Shown piece after piece: positions 9,568 through 19,082 of a DNA stretch of 64,000 nt. Under the pieces are notes generated by a model. It worked only from the letters and a program-made list of their open reading frames with translations, was not told the DNA's origin and did no database searches. Positions within the stretch are counted from its first letter, which is position 1, and each line of letters opens with the position of its first letter. The stretch is taken from assembly GCF_009728145.1 (NCBI RefSeq), contig NZ_WOCA01000004.1, positions 124,001-188,000 of the forward strand. Reading direction: 5' to 3'. Both the position numbers and the translations under genes were made by a program. The stretch is from Ornithinibacillus caprae (GTDB lineage Bacteria; Bacillota; Bacilli; Bacillales; Amphibacillaceae).

Positions 9568-9951
9568 CTATTTATTGGTTGTAATTATTTTAGTAATAAA
9601 ATCATCAATCTCTCCAACAAACCTTTCTACACCATCAACGTAATAAAATGTAGTCATCTCAGACAGGTTCATGGTGGTTGGTGAGAAAAGATATACAGGC
9701 TTTCCTAATGCGAGAGCCATACCGAATTCGGTGTGCGTTCCCTTTCCTCCAGGAAGTAGAAGAATGAGAAAATCACTTTCGATGACGGCTTGTTTTTCTT
9801 GCTCTCCGATCTTACGTAGACCTTCTTCATCGGTCGCACGTTCATTTTTCGTCCAATCATATGTATGCGAAAAACCCACTTCCATTAGTTTTTGGCGTAC
9901 ATAGCGGACTTGCTCCTTGTTTTGTAATCCTGACGCTATATAAATTTTCAT
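9568..9951 (-). CDS. Nucleoside 2-deoxyribosyltransferase-like protein
   Basis: The 127-residue protein starts MKIYIASG, keeps a mid-protein LLLPGGKGTHTEFGMALA segment and a YLFSPT strand, which fits the nucleoside 2-deoxyribosyltransferase/YtoQ-like Rossmann fold. The glutamate in THTEFG corresponds to the usual catalytic glutamate. The start at 9951 is chosen over an upstream in-frame ATG because GGAAGGA lies just before it. Its start lies just before the GNAT stop codon (9953), so translation of the two genes is probably linked. Confidence 0.78.
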   Translation of the reverse strand: MKIYIASGLQNKEQVRYVRQKLMEVGFSHTYDWTKNERATDEEGLRKIGEQEKQAVIESDFLILLLPGGKGTHTEFGMALALGKPVYLFSPTTMNLSEMTTFYYVDGVERFVGEIDDFITKIITTNK

Positions 9952-9952
9952 T

Positions 9953-10507
9953 CTAAAAATTCCTTCCAGTATACCAATCATTTGCTAGCATTCCGTAGAC
10001 AACATGGTCGACAAAATGATCATATAGCCATTCTGCTTGGCGTATCTGTCCTTCTATTTGATATCCTAATCTCTCTGGTATAGCTCTGCTTTTTTTATTT
10101 TCATAGGCTGCACGAATATCCATCCGATTTAGTTGAAGTTGCTCGAATCCATAATCGGTTATAGCACTAACTGCTCGTGTCATAATCCCATGCCCTTGGA
10201 ATTCCATATCTAACCAATAGCCAACAAAACCAATTCGATTTCTCCAATCAAAGCTATTGAATCCTACAATACCTGCAAGCATGCCTTTATAAAAAATCCC
10301 AGCATTCAGACCTAAGCGTTGCTCGTATAATTGCTGCGAATGGCGTATAAATTCCCTTGAATTAGCAACCGTTTTATTTTCATCAACCCATGGCAACCAC
10401 TCACGTAAATAGTAACGAGATTTATCGATAATATGAAATAAGGCAACAGCATCTTGATCAACCAGTGATCGTAAAGAAACTTCCTCATCAACGTGGTAAA
10501 CAAACAT
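9953..10507 (-). CDS. GNAT N-acetyltransferase (RimJ/RimL type)
   Basis: The 184-residue protein has the RimL-type N-terminal region and the acetyl-CoA loop EFQGHGIMTRAV, then NRMDIRAAYENKKSRA, typical of acetyltransferases acting on ribosomal protein N-termini or related amines. The start at 10507 is chosen because GGAGGGG lies 4 bases before the ATG; the longer open frame upstream adds a hydrophobic stretch without a ribosome site. It is probably the first gene of the operon running to 7971. Confidence 0.87.
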   Translation of the reverse strand: MFVYHVDEEVSLRSLVDQDAVALFHIIDKSRYYLREWLPWVDENKTVANSREFIRHSQQLYEQRLGLNAGIFYKGMLAGIVGFNSFDWRNRIGFVGYWLDMEFQGHGIMTRAVSAITDYGFEQLQLNRMDIRAAYENKKSRAIPERLGYQIEGQIRQAEWLYDHFVDHVVYGMLANDWYTGRNF

Positions 10508-10688
10508 GGAACCCCTCCAGAATGATATCAAATTAGTTAGATAATATGATATCATACATTTAAGTGAAAAGAGTAAGAAAATTAAGAAGACAAGCATTAA
10601 AGGTTCAATAAGTAAAAAATAAATGAAATACTTCAAATAGAGCCAGTGACAAAAATTAATACCTTAAAAGAAAGGGGGACTATATTTC

Positions 10689-11243
10689 GTGTCAACGAAA
10701 CCATTTAAAAACAATAGATTAAGAGTAATGTATTTTTGGTTTTTGACTTTAATTATTATACTAATCTCAGTGTTGTACATTGCTGAGAAATTTAAGTATG
10801 CCAATGAAAAAGAGAAATTAGATAAGGTAAACATGCACCTATATGATATAGAGGTTGAAGATCCATTAAAAGAAATATTACTTTTTTTAGGGACACGGCC
10901 AATTGAAACAGTTGACTGGGAGGAACAACAGTTTCGAGAAGAGCTTTCATCTATTTTTAATAATATAGAAGACGGAATAACTAATATAAACAATTCAGAG
11001 GTTGAAGCAATACCTGAAAAAATACACGAACTACTTCAAACTTTACAAAAAGAGATTACATCTATTCAAGATAACACCCACATTGAAAAACCTTTAGAAC
11101 AGCAAACGAAAGAAAAAATCATGGATTTTTCAACATCTATCTCGTCCTGTAAAGTGGATGAATTAAACAGGAATTGGGAGCAAGCTGAATCAGAGGTTGA
11201 GTGTTTGAATGAGCAGCTATTATTTAATAACGAAACATCATAA
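10689..11243 (+). CDS. Hypothetical membrane-anchored coiled-coil protein
   Basis: I do not recognise this 184-residue protein. It has a basic N-terminus, one membrane helix at about residues 15-35 and a long, acidic, helical remainder rich in E, K, Q and N that probably forms a coiled coil outside the membrane. The start is GTG at 10689, with AAAGGGGG about 10 bases upstream. It is convergent with the bactofilin gene and shares a two-way terminator with it. Confidence 0.6.
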   Translation: MSTKPFKNNRLRVMYFWFLTLIIILISVLYIAEKFKYANEKEKLDKVNMHLYDIEVEDPLKEILLFLGTRPIETVDWEEQQFREELSSIFNNIEDGITNINNSEVEAIPEKIHELLQTLQKEITSIQDNTHIEKPLEQQTKEKIMDFSTSISSCKVDELNRNWEQAESEVECLNEQLLFNNETS

Positions 11244-11321
11244 AACAATTTCGTGTAATACGCTGCCAGTAAATTGGAAGATACTTGAAAACTCATAAGT
11301 TAGTGACAATGAAAAGAACGT

Positions 11322-11354
11322 GAAAACCCCCTAGCTCCATGTCTAGGGGGTTTC
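11322..11354. terminator. Bidirectional intrinsic terminator
   Basis: The stem AAACCCCCTAG pairs with CTAGGGGGTTT around an 8-base loop between two convergent genes. It is flanked by A-rich DNA on one side and T-rich on the other, so it can serve the hypothetical gene at 10689 and the bactofilin gene. Confidence 0.85.
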
Positions 11355-11360
11355 ATTCTC

Positions 11361-11771
11361 TTATCCGTTAGCAACCTCTTGCTTCGGTTCTTTTGCTTGC
11401 TTTTTCTTTTTCTTCGAAGATGTGGCATCACTTTCTTCAATCGTACTGTTACCGTTAAATACGCCACCATCTTCAATAATTATACCTTTTGAAATGGCGC
11501 TACCTGATAGCTTGCCACTTGGCTGTATATGTATTTTTTCAGAAGTAACCACGTCGCCGTTTACTTCACCGGAAATAACGATATTCTTTGCTTTAATCGA
11601 AGGTTCAGCGTAACCATCTTTTCCAATGAATACATCACCACTACATTCAACTTCACCATAAATCTTACCGTCAATTCGTAGGCTTGTAGGAAGACTTATT
11701 TTCCCCTCAATGACGGTTTCCGTCCCAATTATCGTATCAATAACAGTTTCATCCTTCTTTCCCTTTAACAT
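11361..11771 (-). CDS. Bactofilin (polymer-forming cytoskeletal protein)
   Basis: The 136-residue protein has the bactofilin core, a right-handed beta-helix of repeated short strands with conserved glycines (for example GTETVIEGKISLP, LRIDGKIYGEVECSG, GEVNGDVVTSEKIHI), flanked by a short N-terminal tail and a lysine-rich C-terminal tail. Bactofilins polymerise without nucleotide and position cell-envelope enzymes. The neighbouring M23 peptidase gene, 29 bases upstream in the same direction, is a pairing seen in many bacteria. Confidence 0.92.
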   Translation of the reverse strand: MLKGKKDETVIDTIIGTETVIEGKISLPTSLRIDGKIYGEVECSGDVFIGKDGYAEPSIKAKNIVISGEVNGDVVTSEKIHIQPSGKLSGSAISKGIIIEDGGVFNGNSTIEESDATSSKKKKKQAKEPKQEVANG

Positions 11772-11800
11772 AAAAAAAATTCCTTTCTAAAATTAGCTAG

Positions 11801-12697
11801 CTATTCATAAATATTGATATATGTTTTTGGATCAACAGGTTCATTATCCTTAATAATCTCATAATGCAGATGGGGTCCAGTACTGCGCCCTGTGCTTCCG
11901 ATAGATCCAATGGTTTCCCCTTTTTTGACCGTTTCTCCTTGATCAACGTTTATTTCTGATAGGTGCGCGTATATGGTTTGATACGTATCGGAGTGACGGA
12001 TCATAATGGTATTCCCGTATCCCCCATAGTATTCTGCCTTTGTAACCGTACCATCTGCTGCCGCATATACCGGTGTTCCTATGCTTCCACGTACATCAAT
12101 CCCACTATGTATGGCATCATTCAAATGAAATGGATCACTACGGACACCAAAATCAGAAGTAATCGTATCAGGAACGGTCGGCCAAGCCGTTGGAATATAT
12201 CTTAATGCTTCATTTACTTCTTCGACTTCTTTAATGGTTTCTTTATACCGTTCAATTAAGTCAGATGACTGAGAAAATGAAAAACCTTCCCCTTCATCTA
12301 TATCCATTTCCGGTACTGGAATATGAAGTCCTCCACTTGGTTCAACACTTACTGGTAATTCCGTTATGTAATCTAGCATTTGTGTTTCCAATTGGTTCAG
12401 TTCTTCCATTTTTTGTTCTACTTCGCTTGTTTTTTCTTCAATATGTTCAACCTGTGCTAGTAAATCCTCTGATTTACTAGTTTGATGACGTAGCTCCGTA
12501 GCCAGTCTATGATTTTCCTGTTGCTGTTGTGAACTAAGTGTCATAAAGTACACTAATAGAATAATAGGAATAACAGCTAAGAAAAACATAAAAAATATAC
12601 CAAGCTTTGGTAATCGAAACTGTGTGACAGCCTTTTTTGCATCATTTGATAGGATGGTAAAGGTTAGCACACTAAATCTTTGTTTCTTCCTCCTCAC
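11801..12697 (-). CDS. M23-family peptidoglycan endopeptidase, membrane anchored
   Basis: The 298-residue protein has a cytoplasmic start, one membrane helix (about 28-50), a coiled coil (about 55-105) and a C-terminal M23 domain (about 170-298). The zinc ligands are in HSGIDVRG and GPHLHYEI. Such enzymes cleave peptide cross-links in peptidoglycan. Its gene precedes bactofilin in the same direction, so bactofilin may guide it to a site in the envelope; that link is inferred from other bacteria. Confidence 0.9.
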   Translation of the reverse strand: MRRKKQRFSVLTFTILSNDAKKAVTQFRLPKLGIFFMFFLAVIPIILLVYFMTLSSQQQQENHRLATELRHQTSKSEDLLAQVEHIEEKTSEVEQKMEELNQLETQMLDYITELPVSVEPSGGLHIPVPEMDIDEGEGFSFSQSSDLIERYKETIKEVEEVNEALRYIPTAWPTVPDTITSDFGVRSDPFHLNDAIHSGIDVRGSIGTPVYAAADGTVTKAEYYGGYGNTIMIRHSDTYQTIYAHLSEINVDQGETVKKGETIGSIGSTGRSTGPHLHYEIIKDNEPVDPKTYINIYE

Positions 12698-12732
12698 CTT
12701 CTATAGTACTCCTCTCTCCATGAAAAGGTTGA

Positions 12733-13980
12733 TTAGAGCAAGTTAACAATTTCTAAATCTAATTCTTGTAAATATTCGATAATCTTAGGCAATGCTTGTA
12801 TTACCGCTGGAGATTCATGCAAAAGGATGATATCACCTGATACGTCGGTACTGCGAATGCTTTCTACTATTTTATCTGGTTGTTGAGATTCCCAATCTTT
12901 GGGATCATTATTCCATAGAACCATCTTATGATGATGATCATGGATTAGATTCTCTGTATGTACATTGGTTGCACCATATGGCGGCCGAAATAAAGTTATC
13001 GCTTCACCGATGATTGATTCAATTCGTTGACTAGATTCTATTAGTTCATTTTCTTGCTTTTCGTACGACAACGTTGCAACATTCACATGATTCATGGAAT
13101 GAGTACCGATCGAATATCCATCTGAGTAGATTTGTTGAACATAATCAGGGTGTTTTTCAACATTATGACCAATAAAGAAAAATGTACCACCAACGTTATA
13201 TTCCTTTAAAATCGTTAATATCTCTATGGAATACTTGGATGGTCCATCGTCAAACGTGAGTGCCACAGTCCCTTCTGGAAGCTTATAGGTGATCTCGTCT
13301 TCTAGTTCAACATAAGGAAGATTTGTCTGATTGTCACTTGATCTATCTTCTATCATAACAGATTCTTTGACAAAATGTGACTTCTCTTCTGGTTCATTTA
13401 TTTCTTTTACCAATGTGGTGTGTTTTATAGGTGTTGCTTCTTCAATGACCGTTTTATCTAAATAAGCATGACTGGAATAACCGAATAGGATAGCTGATAT
13501 CAAACAAACGGCTGCAATGGCCATCCAAGTCATTTGATTATTCATCTTTTTTGGTCGTTTTTTTTCTTCTGGTACGGCTTCATCTTCTTGATCATGAGAG
13601 GTTGGTAGATTCATAGAAAGGAAGTTTAGCTTGTCCAAATCAGTTATGGCTTGAATCGATTTCATTTCTTGCAGTTGCTCTATGTAATCTTCTGAACAAG
13701 AAAATGGGGTCCGTTCACTTTGATTACGTTGTGTTCTTGTCAGTATGCTGGTATGTACCTGTTGATCAGAAACGTTGGTGTTGGGATGAAAGGATATCCG
13801 ATATTTCGCTAGTCCGGAAAAATTCGTCATATCCTTTATACTAGATACAGTAAAATCATCTACCTTCCAATAGGCTTCGATCGAATCTTGCTCGATTGTA
13901 AATCTAATATGTAAAAACGAACCTTCATCTTTTTCAATAATTGCTAGTAGTTCAATTAATTTCCTCTGATAAACTGACAT
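12733..13980 (-). CDS. Membrane polysaccharide deacetylase with cytoplasmic N-terminal domain
   Basis: The 415-residue protein has a 150-residue N-terminal region with no recognised domain, a membrane helix at about 152-172, a linker and a NodB-type deacetylase domain (about 235-410). Catalytic motifs are intact: ALTFDDGPS, GTHSMNHVN with the two metal histidines, and RPPYGATN. It probably removes acetyl groups from peptidoglycan or another envelope glycan. The cytoplasmic N-terminal part is unusual for the family and could receive an internal signal. It lies 36 bases upstream of the M23 gene. Confidence 0.88.
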   Translation of the reverse strand: MSVYQRKLIELLAIIEKDEGSFLHIRFTIEQDSIEAYWKVDDFTVSSIKDMTNFSGLAKYRISFHPNTNVSDQQVHTSILTRTQRNQSERTPFSCSEDYIEQLQEMKSIQAITDLDKLNFLSMNLPTSHDQEDEAVPEEKKRPKKMNNQMTWMAIAAVCLISAILFGYSSHAYLDKTVIEEATPIKHTTLVKEINEPEEKSHFVKESVMIEDRSSDNQTNLPYVELEDEITYKLPEGTVALTFDDGPSKYSIEILTILKEYNVGGTFFFIGHNVEKHPDYVQQIYSDGYSIGTHSMNHVNVATLSYEKQENELIESSQRIESIIGEAITLFRPPYGATNVHTENLIHDHHHKMVLWNNDPKDWESQQPDKIVESIRSTDVSGDIILLHESPAVIQALPKIIEYLQELDLEIVNLL

Positions 13981-14018
13981 GTTTGCCCCCTTTCTCTCCA
14001 GTAGTAAGCAGTTACATT

Positions 14019-14759
14019 TTATGATTCAGAAGAATTGGATGCAGATGCTTTTGGTGAAAATGAAATAGACATTCTCTCTGTGAAGTCATTAATGGTTTGC
14101 ATTAATTGTGCTTTTTCATCCAAAATTTGTTGATGTTGATCTGCATATTTTTGATTTTCAATTTCTAACTCACGAATGCGTTCTTCTAGTTCATTAATCT
14201 TTAACATGCTTTGATATTGTGCGTTTTTAGACTCTTCATGTAGTTTATTGTATTTACTAGTTTCTGTTTCAAGCTGGTCAGAGATTTTTTCGTATTCGTT
14301 ATTGGAAGTGTTTTGATACTCATTATAATCTTCAAGAAGCTGATCATAGCTCATTTGCTTATTAGTAAGATTCGTTTCTAAAGCATTGATCTCATGATTT
14401 TTTTCTTGTATGAGTTGATCTTTTTTCAGATGTTCCTGCTTTAATCGATTAATGGTTTCATTTGCTGTATGTAATTGATCTTCAAGATCGTTGTTTTTAT
14501 ACTGGGTTAACTGACGATCCTTGAGCATGTTTTCTAAAGAAACGATTAAATCCAATGAAACCTTATCCTGGTTTTCTTTTGAAAATACGTCTTTACTAGG
14601 TGTTTGTTCATCTTCTTGCTCTTCTACCTTACTATTTTGTTCCTCTTTTTCAGCATAAGCGGTAATCGTTTGTTCAATCATATCCTCTTGCTCTACGGCA
14701 GCTTGGCTGCGAGAGTTTTTAAACCAACCGATCCCCTTTTTTTCTATATCCTTTGCCAT
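14019..14759 (-). CDS. Long coiled-coil protein, cytoplasmic
   Basis: The 246-residue protein has no membrane segment. After an acidic N-terminal 70 residues it is a nearly continuous coiled coil with heptads of L, I and charged residues (about 75-230). I do not recognise a family. It is the first gene of the run leading into the deacetylase, M23 peptidase and bactofilin genes, with about 38 bases to the next gene, so a scaffold role in the same envelope machine is a reasonable inference. Confidence 0.65.
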   Translation of the reverse strand: MAKDIEKKGIGWFKNSRSQAAVEQEDMIEQTITAYAEKEEQNSKVEEQEDEQTPSKDVFSKENQDKVSLDLIVSLENMLKDRQLTQYKNNDLEDQLHTANETINRLKQEHLKKDQLIQEKNHEINALETNLTNKQMSYDQLLEDYNEYQNTSNNEYEKISDQLETETSKYNKLHEESKNAQYQSMLKINELEERIRELEIENQKYADQHQQILDEKAQLMQTINDFTERMSISFSPKASASNSSES

Positions 14760-14861
14760 ATTATCATCTCCTATAAACCGTTTAGATAATCTTCTACTAT
14801 ATTACATATCGGTTCATGTCGAAGAATATCAATAAAAGTCGGCGAATTCTTTTGGATATAA

Positions 14862-14888
14862 GAAAAAGAGAGGGAAAATCCCCTCTCT
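14862..14888 (-). terminator. Intrinsic terminator of the DUF2935 gene
   Basis: Read on the minus strand, AGAGAGGG pairs with CCCTCTCT and runs into TTTTTCTT, 10 bases after the DUF2935 stop. Confidence 0.85.
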
Positions 14889-14898
14889 ACGTACGATA

Positions 14899-15702
14899 TT
14901 ATTCCGTTGTCCTTGGCTTAGTGGGATCACAATCAGGTGGTGTTACGTTCGTGGATTCAGCAAGCTTCATTAAGTAGTAACATTCCTCACGGTACATATG
15001 GTCAGCCATGAGGGCTGAAAAGGTGCTTAGCACGGTGTCTGAGAGTTCCATTTCTTCCACTTCATGGAGAAAGGTTTGAAATAATTTTATTTCTACTTCA
15101 ACATCATTATTAAAGCGATTCAATGATGGGAAGGATTGAATGTTTGCCCGTAAATAACCAGTCAGTTCCACAGCCTTTATATAAAAGTCGTCAAAATGCT
15201 TGGCAAACTCATTACTCTTTTCCTTTAGACGTTGTTCTACTTTGTCTAACTCATCATTAATTGCCCCTGCATGACCAGCTGCATCTGCTAGCCAAACCAA
15301 ATGATGGTGTAATTCGTGGAATATAGGTGGAGCCTTCCCTTCTTTTAAGTAGCTCATCACCAGCTGATATTCTTCCAGCTCATTAACCATATGATTAATA
15401 AATGTTGGTGATAAATGAATTCCAATATCCCCATTCAATTGCCGTTTGATGATGGAGAATTTAAATTTCTTTAACTGTTCAGCAGCGGTCTCTGCATTCT
15501 TGGTAAATGCAATCACATTATTATTGGTTAATGACTTCGATTGTTCTAATAACATATCAAAGTGTTCTACAAAGTCTTTTGCTATGTCAACATCATTTTC
15601 CTCCGTAGGATAAAGAGAATCACGGATAAATCGGGAGTGGTCCCCCAAAACCTGTAACCAAAATTGATGTTCAAACGAAGCACTTTCTAACAAATCTGCC
15701 AA
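14899..15702 (-). CDS. DUF2935 domain protein
   Basis: The 267-residue protein consists of two similar helical halves. Each has a His/Glu-rich four-helix pattern, such as ESASFEHQFWLQVLGDHSRF at the N-terminus and ADHMYREECYYL near the C-terminus, as in DUF2935 proteins that resemble ferritin-like or hemerythrin-like metal proteins. The function is not established. It is a single gene on the strand opposite rlmH, with its own terminator. Confidence 0.85.
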   Translation of the reverse strand: MADLLESASFEHQFWLQVLGDHSRFIRDSLYPTEENDVDIAKDFVEHFDMLLEQSKSLTNNNVIAFTKNAETAAEQLKKFKFSIIKRQLNGDIGIHLSPTFINHMVNELEEYQLVMSYLKEGKAPPIFHELHHHLVWLADAAGHAGAINDELDKVEQRLKEKSNEFAKHFDDFYIKAVELTGYLRANIQSFPSLNRFNNDVEVEIKLFQTFLHEVEEMELSDTVLSTFSALMADHMYREECYYLMKLAESTNVTPPDCDPTKPRTTE

Positions 15703-15844
15703 TAGACATCATCCCCCTTAGATCGTCATCATAGTAAATATATTCATGGCATGCGTGAAATATTAATCGTTGAGTGATTTACATTCCAAATATGAAAATG
15801 TATTTGGTAAAATAAGATAAAAAGATGGATAAAGGACGGAAACC

Positions 15845-16324
15845 ATGAATTTAACGATTATTGCAGTTGGAAAATTAAAAGAAAAATATTTAAAACAAGG
15901 TATTCAAGAATATTTAAAACGACTAAGCGCATATGCAAAAGTAACTATTATCGAGGTTGCAGATGAAAAAGCCCCAGAAAATATGAGCGAGGCAGAAATG
16001 CTGGAAGTCAAGGAGAAGGAAGGAGAACGAATCCTTTCTAACATTGGACAAGATACCTATGTGATCACATTGGAAATAAACGGTAAGATGCTAAGCTCGG
16101 AGCAGCTTGCGAAAAAGATGGACGAGCTAGCTACATACGGAAAGAGCAAGGTTGCGTTTGTAATTGGTGGATCCCTTGGTATAAGTGAAGCAGTACAGAA
16201 GCGGAGTGATTTGGCATTGTCGTTTTCGAAAATGACATTTCCTCATCAGGTCATGCGGTTAATTTTGTTGGAGCAGGTTTATCGGGGGTTTAGGATAAAT
16301 CGGGGGGAACCGTACCATAAATAG
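15845..16324 (+). CDS. rlmH: 23S rRNA (pseudouridine1915-N3)-methyltransferase RlmH
   Basis: The 159-residue protein is full length for RlmH, the SPOUT-class enzyme that methylates pseudouridine 1915 of 23S rRNA. It shows the start [15 protein letters not shown], the knot region [10 protein letters not shown] and the C-terminal RGEPYHK. The ATG follows a GGACGG ribosome site. The last codons form the attachment site used by SCC-type elements, and integration has kept the coding sequence intact. The gene is overlapped on the other strand by the end of the large serine recombinase gene. Confidence 0.97.
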   Translation: MNLTIIAVGKLKEKYLKQGIQEYLKRLSAYAKVTIIEVADEKAPENMSEAEMLEVKEKEGERILSNIGQDTYVITLEINGKMLSSEQLAKKMDELATYGKSKVAFVIGGSLGISEAVQKRSDLALSFSKMTFPHQVMRLILLEQVYRGFRINRGEPYHK

Positions 16325-17980
16325 AGGCAAAAATTGTTGTAGATATGGTGGTAATTTATCATTAGAAACTGTTGTTTGAGGAAGGATTATCCCTTCTTCA
16401 TCCGTTTCTAAATATAATAAGTGAATTAACGCAAAAGTTTTTGAGATGTTAACCTCTGAGAAATCAAAATCGAGTTCTATTTTATCCACTACTCGTGTTT
16501 TATCTTTAGTTAGAGTAATGTTAATGTTTTCTATTAAAAGTTGTAGTAATTGTTTTTGTTTATTTCTAGATGATCGTTTATATGTTTCAATAAATTTTGT
16601 TAAAAGTATATCAAGAAGCTCAGGCTGTATAACCTTAGTATCGGTTGAACTGAGTTTAGTACTGAGTTCGCTTTTCCTTTGCTCTAGCATTGACTTTTCA
16701 TCTGAGACATCCTTTAGTCGTTCTTGTAAAATATCCACAGGAAAGAGGTTTTGTTCATATGCTTCAAAATATTTATCCTGAAGTTCTTTCAATTCCATAA
16801 TTCTTTTATCAATATTCTCTAATTCTAATTGAATTTCCTTCGTTGAATTAACGGAGTCTTTATTAAGTGAATTGACTTTTAAGGCGAAATCCTCTTTATT
16901 ATTAATCACTTCCTGAATCTTTTCTATAGTGGTATTTTCCGCAAAATAAGCTTTAATTGAATTAGCCCGACAAGCGGAAGAACCTTTGTTATGAAAATCA
17001 CTACAAACATAATATCGATGCTTCCTTTTTGTACCGTCTTTACGGGTGTAGGTTGTAATTGATGGAACCATACCTTGTCCACAATCTGGACATCTTAGTA
17101 CGCTGCTTAACAAAAATGGTTCATTTGATTGTCTTTGTTTAAAGGATTTACTTTTTCTTCTAGTTTGAACAATGTTCCATAATTCATCATTGATAATCGG
17201 TTCGTGTTTCCCTTCTACCAGTATAGGGTTTGGATTTTTCCCTTTTCTACGCTTTGTATCCCAATTTTCTACTTTAAGCCAACTAATCTTTCCATTATAT
17301 ACTGGATTGTCTAAAATGGTTGCTATGCCGTTAATTGAGAAGTAACGATCTTTCTTTGTTCGATATCCTTGTTTGTTTACATAGTTGGCAATTGCCTTTA
17401 GTCCTTTTCCTTTTGCATACTGATCAAAGATAAGTTGAATAACCTTTGCTTCCTGTTGATTAATAATAAGTTCCTTTTCAATAGAATCGTAGCCAAATAC
17501 AATTCCACCGTTCCATTCACCTTGTAGTGCGCGTTGTTTCATACCTAGTTTTACGTTTTCTGAGAGTGTGTTTCTTTCCATTTCAGCTATTGAAGCCATA
17601 AGCTGTAGAACTAGTCTTCCAATAGGGCTACCAGTATCAAAGTTTTCCGAGTAGGAAATGAATTTCACATTGTATTTTTCAAATTTATCTAGAAGTACAA
17701 GTGTATCAAGCATGTTACGTGAAAGACGAGAAATTTTCCACACTAATACAGCTTGAAATTCCTCATTTTCAATGTCGGAAACAAGTCGTTGCATTGCGGG
17801 GCGGCCTTTAATCGATTTACCACTGATTCCTTCATCAATATATTCGTGACCTACTTTCCAACCATATAATTTTGCATATTGACGCAGTAAATCAAGTTGA
17901 GCATCAATACTATAGCCCTCACTCGCCTGTTCTTCGGTACTTACACGACAGTAGATAGCAACCTTTTTTATTTCTGTCAT
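16259..17980 (-). CDS. Large serine recombinase (SCC integrase/excisionase type), overlapping rlmH
   Basis: The 573-residue recombinase has a resolvase-type catalytic domain with nucleophile Ser14 in YCRVSTEEQ and arginines in KISRLSRN, a recombinase domain (about 165-260), a zinc ribbon (CPDCGQG ... [12 protein letters not shown], about 295-340) and a coiled coil (about 360-430). It probably catalyses integration at rlmH. The ATG has AAGGGGG seven bases upstream. Its last 20 or so residues are read from the antisense strand of rlmH, because the open frame crosses the attachment site. In the excised circle the same frame would end at a different stop in the element's other end. Confidence 0.92.
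   Translation of the reverse strand: MTEIKKVAIYCRVSTEEQASEGYSIDAQLDLLRQYAKLYGWKVGHEYIDEGISGKSIKGRPAMQRLVSDIENEEFQAVLVWKISRLSRNMLDTLVLLDKFEKYNVKFISYSENFDTGSPIGRLVLQLMASIAEMERNTLSENVKLGMKQRALQGEWNGGIVFGYDSIEKELIINQQEAKVIQLIFDQYAKGKGLKAIANYVNKQGYRTKKDRYFSINGIATILDNPVYNGKISWLKVENWDTKRRKGKNPNPILVEGKHEPIINDELWNIVQTRRKSKSFKQRQSNEPFLLSSVLRCPDCGQGMVPSITTYTRKDGTKRKHRYYVCSDFHNKGSSACRANSIKAYFAENTTIEKIQEVINNKEDFALKVNSLNKDSVNSTKEIQLELENIDKRIMELKELQDKYFEAYEQNLFPVDILQERLKDVSDEKSMLEQRKSELSTKLSSTDTKVIQPELLDILLTKFIETYKRSSRNKQKQLLQLLIENINITLTKDKTRVVDKIELDFDFSEVNISKTFALIHLLYLETDEEGIILPQTTVSNDKLPPYLQQFLPLFMVRFPPIYPKPPINLLQQN
16304..16324 (+). other. SCC-type attachment site (attL) in the 3' end of rlmH
   Basis: The last 21 bases of rlmH include GAACCGTACCATAAATAG, equivalent to the SCC attachment site of staphylococci, which also lies in the last codons of rlmH. 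Three similar direct copies occur downstream at 49088-49108, 53808-53828 and 61086-61106, marking this as the left junction of the island. Confidence 0.85.
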
Positions 17981-18465
17981 TTTTGTCCCCCTTTCATCCT
18001 TATATTACTATGAAAATTAAAGGAGGACAAAAGTGACTTTTCTATAGTTTAAGTTATGGTGTTAGCATAGAAAATGTAATTAACTACAATGAAGACCAAC
18101 TTAATTGAGTAAGTAGTTCCGTTTCTGTGGAGAAACATATGAAATAACATACTAATTAGAATACTCAATCGCATAGTGCTTGGTCTCTTATTTTTTCCAT
18201 ATATTAACGATTGCAGGATATTAGCACTTGAATCATACAAAAACGAAACCGGAATATCATAGTGACATTAGCCGTTGTCAAAGCGATTTTCACTCTGTAT
18301 AAATGATATGATATTTTCTATGTTAACTCTTATAAAACCAAGCAGGTAATTGTAATTTCATGTTAAAATATTGGTATAAGATTTAGAATTTTTTGGTCTT
18401 CAACAAACGAAGCAGGTTAATGGAACAAGAAGTGAGTTTTGAAATAACTTTCGGTATTATGAATT

Positions 18466-19014
18466 TTGAGGGGAGATTGCTTTAATGGAGAGGTTAAACA
18501 CGATACTAATATATTATCAATTCTCCAAGTAGTTGAGAATTTAAACTTAAACGATGCTTGGGTATGTGCAGGACTTATTCGAAATAAAGTTTGGGATATT
18601 TTACATAATACAACTACACCTATAAATGATATTGATGTTATATATTATGATACTTCGGAAACCTCTTTGGAAAAAGAAAAGCGATTAGAAACAAAATTAG
18701 GGGGTTTACTTCCAAATCAACCTTGGTCAGTGAAAAATCAAGCCCGTATGCATTTAAAAAGTGGGTTTGATTCTTTTAATTCATCATATGATGGTGTTGC
18801 TCATTTTCCAGAAACTCCAACTGCAATAGCTGTAAAATTGTGTAATGAAAAGCTTGAAATAATGGCTCCTTATGGATTAAAGGATTTGTTTGAATTGAAG
18901 GTGAAGCCCACACCATTTTATCAAAAGAATAGTGAATTTTATTCAATATATCTTGAACGTATTAAAAGGAAAAAATGGGATGATATATGGAGTAGTTTAT
19001 CTATAGAACTTTAG
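18466..19014 (+). CDS. Nucleotidyltransferase family protein (NTP_transf_6-like)
   Basis: The protein of about 180 residues shows the pattern of small nucleotidyltransferase-fold proteins of the DUF925/NTP_transf_6 family: WVCAGLIRNKVWDIL, then NDIDVIYYD with the paired aspartates and a C-terminal lysine-rich tail. The substrate is unknown. The start is unclear. GAGGGGAG lies before an ATG at 18485 that is out of frame by one base, so either a small frameshift or an alternative TTG start at 18466 applies. It is probably element cargo. Confidence 0.7.
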   Translation: MRGDCFNGEVKHDTNILSILQVVENLNLNDAWVCAGLIRNKVWDILHNTTTPINDIDVIYYDTSETSLEKEKRLETKLGGLLPNQPWSVKNQARMHLKSGFDSFNSSYDGVAHFPETPTAIAVKLCNEKLEIMAPYGLKDLFELKVKPTPFYQKNSEFYSIYLERIKRKKWDDIWSSLSIEL

Positions 19015-19082
19015 AGTTGAAATATCCAAGTGCTATTTCAACTAAAGGGGGCTTATTTGGAATAAGGTAAGGTGATGTGTTC

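Noticed and set aside
18241-18275. A sequence AAACCGGAATATCATAGTGA resembling the attachment core
   Set aside because: It needs a gap and several mismatches to align, so it is not convincing as a fifth attachment copy.
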